This document shows, one piece after another, positions 1 through 8,309 of a stretch of 64,000 nt of DNA. The notes under the pieces were generated by a model. That model searched no databases. It was not told where the DNA came from and saw only the letters and a program-made list of their open reading frames with translations. The stretch is taken from positions 55,548 to 119,547 of the forward strand of contig DHVJ01000060.1 of the NCBI GenBank assembly GCA_002412595.1, read 5' to 3'. The DNA comes from Anaerolineaceae bacterium UBA5211 (GTDB lineage Bacteria; Chloroflexota; Anaerolineae; Anaerolineales; Anaerolineaceae). Each line of letters opens with the position of its first letter. The stretch's first letter is position 1. The position numbers and the translations under genes are program-made.

Positions 1-34
1 CACTGACCGGCGTCTTCTGGATCTACCTTCATAG

Positions 35-81
35 TGTCATTCTGAGCGAAATGCCCTGAAAGGGCACGAGAGAAGAATCTC
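35..81. repeat. Intergenic palindromic repeat fragment
   Basis: The stretch begins with GTCATTCTGAGCGAA and ends with GAAGAATCTC, enclosing a small hairpin (GCCCT-gaa-AGGGC). Sequences with these two ends are common dispersed intergenic repeats in many environmental bacterial genomes. Only one copy is present here, so dispersal is recalled knowledge and not shown by the window. The first 137 bases contain no other supported feature. Confidence 0.45.
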
Positions 82-137
82 GGCCGGACAGACACAAAAA
101 CACCGATGGATGCGATACGCTGGTCAGGCAGTAAACG

Positions 138-1778
138 CTAACTCCCGAACTTGATTGCGAAAGTATGCTTGCACACCCCATCACGGTTGAGCGCTTCAAC
201 ATCCAATTCCGGCAAATCCAGTGCGCTGCTCTGGCCTGGGCTGAAATAGCGCGATGAGGCCATGTGGATGGCGGAGAATTTGCCGCCATAACGCAGGTTT
301 TCTAACCGAATGCTGCCGGTCTTTTCCACATTGTCCTGAATTACCACCTGGTCGGGTTGGAATTTCAAGCTGCGGGTGCGCTTCAGGGGCAGGCTGCTCC
401 CGCCGCTGATCAGCATGCGTACCAGCACTTTCTTGACCAGCTCGTTGAGAAATCCCACGCGCATGACGGTCAGGTTCATTAGACGCAGCAGCAGGAAGTT
501 GCCCGGGCCGGGCAGGGAGCTTTTGATGGGTTGAAAGTTGCCCCATAATTCAACGCTGTCCCCGCTCAGACGCCAGCCCTGGTCGGGCGCGGTTATTTGG
601 GTGGAAACTATCACGCCGCGGTTGGTTTGGCCCAGCAGCCCGCAATCGTCCCAAACCAGGCGTGCTTTCTTTTTGTCGTAAATCTTGGTTACCCCGCCGG
701 TGGAGGCGCCCATGATGCAGTAATACTGGTCCGTGGCGCGGATGAAGATGCCGGCTTCGGGGAAGTCATGGGAAAGCGTTCCTTCTACTGGGTCACTGGG
801 CAGGTTCATGTCCGAATGGGCTGCCTGAAATGGCAGCGCTTTGATGGTGTTGTTCAGCAGCGGGGCGGTGTTGCCCATATCCATGTCCGCCAGGCGTGTG
901 GTGCGGCCTTCTTCGATGCAGGCCAGCATGCGCGCAGTCATGGCCGCGGCCAGCGGGAACTCAGCGCTCAACAGGGCGATGCCGCCCGGGTAATAGATTT
1001 CCGTGCGGCGGCTGCCGTATTCCCCGCCAAAGCTGCCGTCGGGTTGCACGAAATACTGCAAAAAATCCAGCGAGGCAGCCAGCGAATGCTGCAGTTCATC
1101 GAATGGCGCGATTTGGTAAATTTGCGCCAAGTAATACATGCACAATGTTTGGTAACCGGGATCGGCCCCGCCGTACTCGACGTACCAGCCTTCCGAAGAT
1201 TGTTTGGAGAGGATGAAATCCAGGATTTCGCGGCTTTTGGTGGTGTAGTCAGGCTGCTTGAGGTAATCTCCGGCTTTCAGCAGCGCCAGTGCCGCGCCGG
1301 CCAGGTGATTGGAAATGGTGCCGTGCAGCTCCGCGTGCTGATAGAGGAACTTCGCAGCTTTAGCGAGCATGGCTTTAATTGTCAGCTGCGTATCATTATC
1401 ACAATCTGCTTTGACAGCCTGATAGGCGTCCAGCAGGTCGGGTACCAGAAAAGCCGTGGCGCCGTAGCTCTGCTCGTAGGGGTAAGCCTGGTCAAATGCC
1501 CCGCTGCGATGCTGGATGCGCGCGGCATATAGCAGGCCGGACTGGATGGTGCGCGTGAGCATGGCTCGCATGTCCTGCCCTTCGGGCTGTTCCCGCAGCC
1601 AGGCCAGCGCCGACAGGTTGCGCTGGAAGGTGGCCTCCGGAAAGTCCACCAGCTTCCAGCCCCAATAACGCCGGTCAAAACAGCCGTATGTGGGCGTGGC
1701 CGGGTCGCGGTTGATCTCGCTTAACAGGTGCCGGCAGGCGGTCAGGGTTTGGGTGCGCAGGTCGATATATGTTTTCAA
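138..1778 (-). CDS. Alpha/alpha-toroid protein, possible polysaccharide-acting enzyme
   Basis: A 546-aa protein without a signal peptide. Residues 1 to about 330 are a series of paired helices with aromatic and Gly-rich turns (for example QSSEGWYVEYGGADPGYQT and QPDGSFGGEYGSRR), the pattern of an alpha/alpha toroid as in heparinase II/III, uronyl hydrolases and terpene cyclases. The remainder (about 340-546) is beta-rich and could be a beta-sandwich. I cannot name a catalytic motif with confidence, so activity is unknown; a glycan lyase or hydrolase is a reasonable guess. The gene stands alone, reading away from the secreted-protein genes to its right. A gene named 'hypothetical' with a six-hairpin-like domain would also fit. 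Confidence 0.75.
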   Translation of the reverse strand: MKTYIDLRTQTLTACRHLLSEINRDPATPTYGCFDRRYWGWKLVDFPEATFQRNLSALAWLREQPEGQDMRAMLTRTIQSGLLYAARIQHRSGAFDQAYPYEQSYGATAFLVPDLLDAYQAVKADCDNDTQLTIKAMLAKAAKFLYQHAELHGTISNHLAGAALALLKAGDYLKQPDYTTKSREILDFILSKQSSEGWYVEYGGADPGYQTLCMYYLAQIYQIAPFDELQHSLAASLDFLQYFVQPDGSFGGEYGSRRTEIYYPGGIALLSAEFPLAAAMTARMLACIEEGRTTRLADMDMGNTAPLLNNTIKALPFQAAHSDMNLPSDPVEGTLSHDFPEAGIFIRATDQYYCIMGASTGGVTKIYDKKKARLVWDDCGLLGQTNRGVIVSTQITAPDQGWRLSGDSVELWGNFQPIKSSLPGPGNFLLLRLMNLTVMRVGFLNELVKKVLVRMLISGGSSLPLKRTRSLKFQPDQVVIQDNVEKTGSIRLENLRYGGKFSAIHMASSRYFSPGQSSALDLPELDVEALNRDGVCKHTFAIKFGS

Positions 1779-2212
1779 AATGATGATCCTTAATTCTTAA
1801 TATATTTTACTCTCTGGAATAAAGTGAGACATTCGAATGAGAGAGTTTAATATTCAAAGTGAACGGCGATTATTATTGTTTATAAAAAATAAAAGATTTT
1901 GCTGATGCGTCAAATCAATTACATCTAAATTCTTGATTTAATTGTATTAATGTATATAATTTTTTTTCCGTAAGCTCATTGCTTAATAATTGGATGGGAG
2001 AAAATATCCAGCAGGCATCTCAATAATTACTTAGTCCAATTTATTTCCTGTGTTGATATCACATTTGTACCCTTGGGTTATAAGCACTTTGATCTATTAA
2101 TACTGTGTTTTATCACCAAACCTATGTTTTTATGCTGCACATAGTTTCGTTATTTTTGTGTCAAGTAACATCATTTTATGTGGGGGAAAAACCAAAAACA
2201 AAGGAGCCAATC
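1779..2212. other. AT-rich gap with one promoter candidate
   Basis: This 434-bp intergenic stretch is strongly AT-rich and carries no supported coding sequence. Its only clear signal is the promoter-like element listed separately at 1933-1960. It separates the minus-strand toroid gene from the plus-strand gene remnant. Confidence 0.6.
1933..1960 (+). promoter_or_regulatory. Promoter candidate of the decayed beta-helix gene
   Basis: TTGATT, a 16-bp spacer and a perfect TATAAT. A closely similar element lies at 2744-2771 ahead of the intact paralogue, the two sharing TTAATGTATATAAT directly through the -10. The duplication is visible in the sequence; promoter function is inferred. The leader to the ATG at 2213 would be about 245 nt. 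Confidence 0.5.
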
Positions 2213-2614
2213 ATGAGTATTTTCAAGTTGAAAATCAATCAAAAGAAAGCCTTATGGATGTGCCTGCTGGCAGTGATGGCGGTACTTTTCACCAGCGGTG
2301 TGGTGCTCACCGACAGTGATTTGCCGGCGGACAGCCCGGCCAGCGGTAGGGCGACGGTCGCGGAATCAGACGGTGATGAATACTCCGCTGATACCCTCGC
2401 ATTAAGCGACTCGTCAGGAGGTCAAAGCGACCATCAAATCTTCGGCTTTTATGGGCAACGGAGGTCATGGCATCTACGTTTTTATCAAACGGAAAACCAG
2501 CCGCAACCGGTATTGATCAATACCGTTTATGTCGGAAATGACACCGCTGGCAGCGGAGACGGAGATTTGGATGTAGAATCCGGTGTCCACCAGGGTGGGT
2601 TAAAAGAAACATGA
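2213..2614 (+). pseudogene. Remnant of a secreted beta-helix protein
   Basis: The ATG at 2213 follows a good ribosome site (AAAGGAG). The first 40 residues are a signal peptide resembling that of the large protein at 3120: ALWMCLLAVMAVLFTSG versus NLWFCLLVIVTTLFITG, each followed by an acidic D(S/D)DLP segment. The end of the reading frame (PVLINTVYVGNDT) resembles the C-terminus of the large protein (PVLSIISTTYFGNDT). Between them, a second frame encodes IKSSAFMGNGGHGIYV, which resembles the paralogue's VTISLSNFMSNEGNGIEI. So this is a paralogue that has lost about 1,300 codons internally and acquired frameshifts. A short expressed protein cannot be excluded, but the out-of-frame homology argues for decay. 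Confidence 0.75.
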
Positions 2615-2649
2615 ACAGAGGGCGTAGAAATACGCGCCCTCTGTTTTTT
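2615..2649 (+). terminator. Rho-independent terminator
   Basis: ACAGAGGGCG and CGCCCTCTGT form a strong stem with a short loop, followed by a run of seven T. It lies directly behind the gene remnant and resembles the terminator behind the paralogue at 7589. Confidence 0.85.
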
Positions 2650-3119
2650 TATGGACGGAATGCGTTAAATTAGTTGTTATGATTTCTTTTAAAGCTTATA
2701 AAATGCCTAAATTTAATCATCTATATAAAAAAAATATAAAACCTTGCGTTAATATAGTTAATGTATATAATATTTTTTATATATGTGCTTTCAAAATTTT
2801 ATGAGTGAGTGGGTAATGAAACATCCTCGATGAAATTATTGATAGTTCAAACTGGATAGTGCATCCTTAAAGAAAATTGAATTCCCGCTGATTTCTGCGG
2901 GAATATTTCGTTAATACGAATTTTTAATATCGATACATTAAAAATTTTGTTTGTGCTTGGGAGGAAATTTAAGGCTCTTTAATATCTACTTTTGATATTA
3001 AAAAAAGAACCGGCCTTATGGGGAGCTGGTTTGTTTGAGTTATATGACGAAAGGAAGGAGGAAAACGTTGATAAATTATTGATTCAAGCAAGAAAAATAA
3101 TAAAAACTTGGGAGAAAAG
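2650..3119. other. AT-rich gap ahead of the large secreted protein
   Basis: A 470-bp AT-rich stretch without a supported gene. It holds the promoter candidate at 2744-2771, leaving about 340 nt of possible untranslated leader before the ATG at 3120. I see no convincing riboswitch fold, only weak AT hairpins. Confidence 0.55.
2744..2771 (+). promoter_or_regulatory. Promoter candidate of the large beta-helix gene
   Basis: TTGCGT, 16-bp spacer, TATAAT. It is nearly the same as the element at 1933-1960, including TTAATGTATATAAT and the T-rich stretch after it. A perfect -10 and conservation between paralogues support function; the -35 is poor. Confidence 0.5.
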
Positions 3120-6100
3120 ATGAAGAAAGCATTTGCACATACAAAAAATGTTAACCTGTGGTTTTGCTTGTTGGTTATAGTTACTACTCTGTTTATCACC
3201 GGTACTGTATTTGCCGATGACGATCTTCCGCCGGAAACATCGCAACCAATTACACCGGTATCCGAAGAATTTGGGATCGAAGCTTCTTCTGAAGAAGAAC
3301 CATTGGATGAACCCATGGTTGTGGAAGATGAAGCAGCGATTGATGATTTACTTCCTGTGGAAGAACCCTTTGTTGAGTCAGCGTTACCTGTGGAAGCCAC
3401 CTCAGAAGAGGCTGTTGAAATAAGCTCGGATGCGGAATCTTCCGATGTTCCCGAAATTGATATTGTTAATGATGAGACCAATGTGGAAATTGTAGATGAA
3501 GGCGGGGATCCAATCGATTTTACCAGCCAGGAAAGCGCAGAGCTGATTGGCGGGGGAGATCCATACTGGAAGGTTGGCACAAAATATTATTCAGTTGTCG
3601 AATCTGAGAGTGAATGCTACTCCGGAACCAGTGTGACGGCGGGAACTTGCTGGGTAAGCGGTACGCCGATTGCGACTGCGTTGGAGAAAATAGAAGAAGG
3701 ATTACTGCCTACCGATCACAAGTTATATGTGTTGGCCGGATCCTATTCTGGCGATCTTAACATCAGTGGTACATATTTAAGCCAATTGAATGGGTTGATT
3801 GGTGTAAATGGTTCAGCTAATACAACCATTATCGGAAATGTCAGTTTAAATGGTAATAACGGGGGCTTTACCCTAAGCGGTTTTACCATTACCGGCGGTG
3901 TGCAGATCAATGATAGCGTCGGTAATATTTTGCTTTCGGATCTGAATGTTTCAAATCCCGATGGCGATGGTATCCATATTTCAACAAGCAGCGATGGGTA
4001 TCATTCAGGGACCGTAACGATGGTGGATGTGGACTCAAGCGGGAATTTGGGTGCTGGCGCTTATGTTAAGGCGAATAACACCATCAAAATAACCAATTCG
4101 AGTTTTAATAGCAATGGCGGCGAAGATGGCGTGGATGATGCCGTCAATTCCTTGTATTTGGATACCATTGCTCCGGGAAAACTGGTGGTTCTCAGTGGCG
4201 TTAGCGCCAGCGATAACCACGGCACGGGCATTTGGATCAACGCTGGCAGCGCGACTATCAAGAATGTGGTCGCCAACAACAACCTGGCTCCAATAAATTG
4301 GGAATTCGGCTATGGTTTGAAACTGAATTCATCGACCTCATCCCCGCTGACCCTAGAGAATGTGATCACCAGAAATAATCAGGCGGATGGTGTTAATGTT
4401 GAAGGTAGCACCAATACCATCAGTATGAAGAATTTGGAGACTTCTAACAATGGCGGAATCGGTACTCACGCGATTACACTGGGTTCTGTAACTGCCAATA
4501 AGTTAAAGACTGAGGACAATGGTCTGGACGGTCTTTATATTATGGCTGGAAAAGTCGTGACCTTATCTTCCATCACCGCAAAAAACAATTCAGGAAATGG
4601 TATTGATGTAGAGGACTATACCAATTGGATTTATGATGAGGAAAACGACACATGGCTTGGGATTGTGATCGGACCCAGCATAGTCACTCTCAACAGTCCA
4701 AAAACCGGCGGCGGATCAGCAGCCAATACCAGCGAAGGCAATGCCGGTTATGGTGTGTATATCCGTTCCAAGGGTAATATAACCGTTTCCAACACGGATT
4801 CTTTCTCAAACGATACGACAGGTATGGTTCTGGATAACTGCCTGGCAGATTACAACACTGGCGTGTGCCAGGGAACTGGTACTGTGACCGTGAATGTCAC
4901 CATCCCCAATTGGGTGAATGCTGTTAATGACAACGGGTTGAACGGTTTTTGGATTTCTTCCAAAAACAATGTGGCAATCAGTGATACCGAAGTTTTTTCC
5001 AACAGGGAAGAATACGGTATTTGGTTGGACACCTCCGGTACGATTAAATTAGAGCGGGTTAAATCCTATGATAATGGGAAAACCGGTGCTTATCTGGATA
5101 ATCTGGACGGACTAAATAAAAGTGTTACGTTGATTGATAGTGAATTTGACAATAACACCGGCAGCGGGTTGGAAGTTTACAGCCGGGGGGCGATTATTTT
5201 GAATGCTGTGAATGCTACGGATAATCAGTCGCCTGTCAACGGCTGGCTGGATTATTCTCCCATTTCGGTATTTGACCAAGTTAGCAATGATATGACCGAA
5301 GTCTGGGGAATTGAAGGCAAGGGTGAAGAAGTCACTTTCCGTTTGGAGAGTAATGATTTCGACCTCAAGTTTGAGCTGCGTGACGGTTCCAATAATACTA
5401 TTCAGACCATTAATGGTGGAAGCGATGTCAGTTTTACTTGCACGCTCACCAATATGGAAATATACCAGATCTACGTTTCCAATAATGTTGCTGGAGAATT
5501 TGGCGGTTATATTTTGTCGGTCAATGATGCGGAACACCAACATGCTCTCTATCCCGGTTCGGGTGTTGTTCTGGATAACTCAAGTGTCAAAGCCAATGTT
5601 ACGATCGCAGGCTCGAAGACCAATCTGACTAACTCTTTCGACAATAACGACAATTTTGGATTGAAAGTCATGTCTCTCGGCACGATTTCAATCTCGAATG
5701 CCAACGCGAGCGGCAACTTCCGCACGGGGTTGTGCCTGGATAATCCCACCTCAACCGGCGCGGTTACCGTGCAGGATAAATCCCTGACGCCAGCCAGCAC
5801 GCTTGACGACAATGGCTGGGAAGGGCTGTATTTGCGCACCAAAGGCATCATTACCGTGTACGGGATTGCTTCGGCTGGCGGTAACGGGATTTCCGGAATG
5901 GACCTGGATAACTGCCTCTTTGATGATGTTTTATCGGTCTGTACTGGCAGCGGTGTGATCAACTTAACCCGGATCACAGCGGATGAGAATATTGGGACGG
6001 GTTTAAGTGTTTATTCCAAGGGTAACATTAGCCTGACTAATGTATCTGCCAACGAAAACGATGAAAAAGGTATGGTGGTTTCCAATCAGTTCAGCGGTTC

Positions 6101-7550
6101 CGCGGGAAACATCACATTAAAGAATGTCTCTGCCGAAAACAACAATGATAACGGCATTTCACTGACCACCAACGGTCTGGTGACGTTGAGCGCGATAACC
6201 GCACGGCAAAATTTCAAGACCACCGGTACACTGAACGATGGGGATGCGGTCAGCGATTACTACAATGCGGATCTCAACCCGGATCGCTGGGATTTTGACG
6301 CGCAAGCCGGTGTCAACCTCAGCTTCCGCTTATACGCTTCCGATAACCCTGATTGGGATATCAATTATTTTATCGGCAATTTGGCGCTGTTTGATGCCGA
6401 AGGTAATCAGAGTTCTTTTGATTCATACAATCTTACGGATCAAAATCTAATTGCGACCTGGACTCCTTCGACCAGCGGTCATTACTATCTGGAAGTTACT
6501 GAAGACAGTGTCAATAGTGGTTTCTACCGACTGAGTATCAACAATGAAGATTTCTCGGATATGGCCTATTATTTTGTGGACGGCCTCAGCATTCAAGCCG
6601 GCAAGAACGTCACCTTCTCCGGAAGCGAAACCAGTTACCTGAACCACAATTCCTTGACCGGTTTGTATGTTGAAACACCGGCCAATATCAGCCTGCTGAA
6701 AGTAGAAGCCAGATCCAATGGTACCGAAGGGGCAGTCCTGGATAATCAATCAATGATTAACGGTATCGGAAATATAAATGTTTCGGGAGCCAATGAAAGC
6801 AACCGCTGTGTATTCAACGCCAACGGTTGGGAGGGTTTGAAGATCTTGACCAACGGCACTGTTAACTTGACCTACCTTGGCGCTACCAACAACGGTGCGG
6901 ATGGCATCAAAGTGCAGTCCCAAAAAACAGTGACCGGGAAAAATTTTGACCTGTATGGAAATACAGGGAGTGGTCTGAGAATTATCAATCTCGGGATGAT
7001 CACACTCAGCAATGTCTCCGCTGGCGGAAACGATTATGGCCTTAATCTGAACACCTATTCGGGTACGGGTAATATCACATTGACGGGAGATAATTACTTT
7101 ATAGATAATGAGTCGGCTGGACTATATGCCTATACGTCCACCGGTGCAATTGCCTTGAGCGGAATTACCGCGGTGGGCACTACATTCAACGGGGTTGAAG
7201 CGCGTTCAACTATGGGCACGATCACCCTTAGTAATGCCGACATCCGTGATTCCGGTTATAGCGGTGTTTATTTGACGAGTGATGCGGCGATCAACCTGCT
7301 TAACGTATGCAGTTGGATGAACGGCAGCGGGAACGATGGCGATGGTTTACACATTGTTGCATCCTCAACCACCAAGGTGACCATCAGCTTATCCAACTTC
7401 ATGAGCAATGAGGGTAACGGTATTGAGATCGAATATGAAGGCACAGGGTCCAGCCCGGTTTTGTCGATCATCTCTACGACTTATTTCGGGAATGACACGG
7501 ATTATGATCGAGTCCCCTCAGAGGCGAACCTGCGTTTCAGTGCTTGGTAG
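3120..7550 (+). CDS. Large secreted right-handed beta-helix repeat protein
   Basis: About 1,476 aa. The start is the ATG at 3120 behind GGAG; a TTG four codons upstream is less likely. A signal peptide (residues 1-30, ending near VFA) is followed by a very acidic low-complexity segment (about 31-140). The bulk is PbH1-type parallel beta-helix built from Asn-ladder coils such as NGxxGLxIxSxGxIxLSNVxAxxN. A 'G-x-x-LDN' signature starts at least six of the larger modules, two with paired cysteines (DNCLADYNTGVC, DNCLFDDVLSVC). Two beta-sandwich inserts resembling bacterial pre-peptidase C-terminal domains lie near residues 714-816 and 1041-1153. No LPXTG or membrane anchor is seen at the C-terminus (LRFSAW). 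Likely role: surface adhesin or polysaccharide-binding/modifying protein; no catalytic residues are identifiable. Confidence 0.85.
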   Translation: MKKAFAHTKNVNLWFCLLVIVTTLFITGTVFADDDLPPETSQPITPVSEEFGIEASSEEEPLDEPMVVEDEAAIDDLLPVEEPFVESALPVEATSEEAVEISSDAESSDVPEIDIVNDETNVEIVDEGGDPIDFTSQESAELIGGGDPYWKVGTKYYSVVESESECYSGTSVTAGTCWVSGTPIATALEKIEEGLLPTDHKLYVLAGSYSGDLNISGTYLSQLNGLIGVNGSANTTIIGNVSLNGNNGGFTLSGFTITGGVQINDSVGNILLSDLNVSNPDGDGIHISTSSDGYHSGTVTMVDVDSSGNLGAGAYVKANNTIKITNSSFNSNGGEDGVDDAVNSLYLDTIAPGKLVVLSGVSASDNHGTGIWINAGSATIKNVVANNNLAPINWEFGYGLKLNSSTSSPLTLENVITRNNQADGVNVEGSTNTISMKNLETSNNGGIGTHAITLGSVTANKLKTEDNGLDGLYIMAGKVVTLSSITAKNNSGNGIDVEDYTNWIYDEENDTWLGIVIGPSIVTLNSPKTGGGSAANTSEGNAGYGVYIRSKGNITVSNTDSFSNDTTGMVLDNCLADYNTGVCQGTGTVTVNVTIPNWVNAVNDNGLNGFWISSKNNVAISDTEVFSNREEYGIWLDTSGTIKLERVKSYDNGKTGAYLDNLDGLNKSVTLIDSEFDNNTGSGLEVYSRGAIILNAVNATDNQSPVNGWLDYSPISVFDQVSNDMTEVWGIEGKGEEVTFRLESNDFDLKFELRDGSNNTIQTINGGSDVSFTCTLTNMEIYQIYVSNNVAGEFGGYILSVNDAEHQHALYPGSGVVLDNSSVKANVTIAGSKTNLTNSFDNNDNFGLKVMSLGTISISNANASGNFRTGLCLDNPTSTGAVTVQDKSLTPASTLDDNGWEGLYLRTKGIITVYGIASAGGNGISGMDLDNCLFDDVLSVCTGSGVINLTRITADENIGTGLSVYSKGNISLTNVSANENDEKGMVVSNQFSGSAGNITLKNVSAENNNDNGISLTTNGLVTLSAITARQNFKTTGTLNDGDAVSDYYNADLNPDRWDFDAQAGVNLSFRLYASDNPDWDINYFIGNLALFDAEGNQSSFDSYNLTDQNLIATWTPSTSGHYYLEVTEDSVNSGFYRLSINNEDFSDMAYYFVDGLSIQAGKNVTFSGSETSYLNHNSLTGLYVETPANISLLKVEARSNGTEGAVLDNQSMINGIGNINVSGANESNRCVFNANGWEGLKILTNGTVNLTYLGATNNGADGIKVQSQKTVTGKNFDLYGNTGSGLRIINLGMITLSNVSAGGNDYGLNLNTYSGTGNITLTGDNYFIDNESAGLYAYTSTGAIALSGITAVGTTFNGVEARSTMGTITLSNADIRDSGYSGVYLTSDAAINLLNVCSWMNGSGNDGDGLHIVASSTTKVTISLSNFMSNEGNGIEIEYEGTGSSPVLSIISTTYFGNDTDYDRVPSEANLRFSAW

Positions 7551-7588
7551 TAGATTCTTCACGATAGATTCGTTCATTTGATACAAGA

Positions 7589-7617
7589 GAGGGCGCAACT
7601 TGCGCCCCCTCGTTTTA
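7589..7617 (+). terminator. Rho-independent terminator
   Basis: GAGGGCGCAA and TTGCGCC..CTC form a stem with a one-base loop and a two-base bulge, followed by GTTTTAT. It closes the large beta-helix gene. Confidence 0.8.
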
Positions 7618-7778
7618 TATGAATCAGAAAGTGAATTGAACAGGGCGAAATTCCCTCACGGCACTGCTATACAGACGGAAATCAGCTGTAACGCCCCCTT
7701 GGTATTTTCGTTATAATCATTAATATTACAGATTCATTAACGCTGTCATAAAAAACTGTTTCTTCTTGATCGCCAGCG

Positions 7779-7784
7779 TATAAT
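7779..7784 (+). promoter_or_regulatory. Possible -10 element for the small lipoprotein gene
   Basis: A perfect TATAAT about 36 bp upstream of the ATG at 7821. No good -35 is present at 16-18 bp, so this is only a candidate. Confidence 0.3.
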
Positions 7785-7820
7785 GGATTCATGTTAGGAT
7801 TCCCTGAATAGGGACATATT

Positions 7821-8246
7821 ATGGTAGATCTGATGAAAAAAATGGTTATATTTTCTGCTTTGGTTATTGTCGTCTTACTGGCGAGCTGTGCTGCGGCCCA
7901 ATCCGCTGAGGAGGCGCAGGTGAACACTGTGACAATTGAAAACCCATACGCTCCCCAGGCGGGAGATGAAGCGCTTAATCAAGACAGCACTATTGTGGAA
8001 AATGTCCGTTGGGATGAGGCGAATCAAACCCTCACCATCAGCGGCAGCCTGTCCACCCCATGCAACCAATTACGTGTAACTGTTACACAAAATAATGAAC
8101 AGATCGATTTTACGGTTTATTCGGTATCGGAAAAGGAAATTTTGTGTGCTCAGATGTTGGAGCCTTTTGAAGCAGCCTTTAAAATCGAATCTTTTGACCC
8201 GCAATTGTTCCGCATTTTCATCAATGGCCAGGAAATGCAGCTTTAA
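7821..8246 (+). CDS. Small secreted lipoprotein, unknown function
   Basis: 141 aa. The N-terminus (MVDLMKKMVIFSALVIVVLL) leads into the lipobox LASC, with the modified cysteine near residue 23, so it should be a lipid-anchored extracytoplasmic protein. After a short linker the remaining 90 residues are beta-rich (ENVRWDEANQTLTISGSL ... CNQLRVTV ... IDFTVYSV ... FRIFINGQEMQL), consistent with one small immunoglobulin-like sandwich; two further cysteines (in TPCNQL and ILCAQM) could form a disulfide. An internal ATG at 7833 is an alternative start. It lies 63 bp ahead of the large protease and may be co-transcribed with it. No family name is recognised. Confidence 0.8.
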   Translation: MVDLMKKMVIFSALVIVVLLASCAAAQSAEEAQVNTVTIENPYAPQAGDEALNQDSTIVENVRWDEANQTLTISGSLSTPCNQLRVTVTQNNEQIDFTVYSVSEKEILCAQMLEPFEAAFKIESFDPQLFRIFINGQEMQL

Positions 8247-8309
8247 TCCAGCGGCTGCTAGTATTTTGGCGCGGGATTGAATTTAAAGGGAAATTATCAG
8301 AGTCAGTTT

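Noticed and set aside
597..1532. A 311-codon plus-strand frame opposite the toroid gene
   Set aside because: It lies wholly antisense to a gene with sensible protein features; its translation is rich in Arg, Gly and Cys in the manner of a high-GC shadow frame and shows no domain.
3108..3119. TTG start for the beta-helix protein
   Set aside because: The TTG has no ribosome site of its own, and GGAG five bases before the ATG at 3120 makes the ATG the better start.
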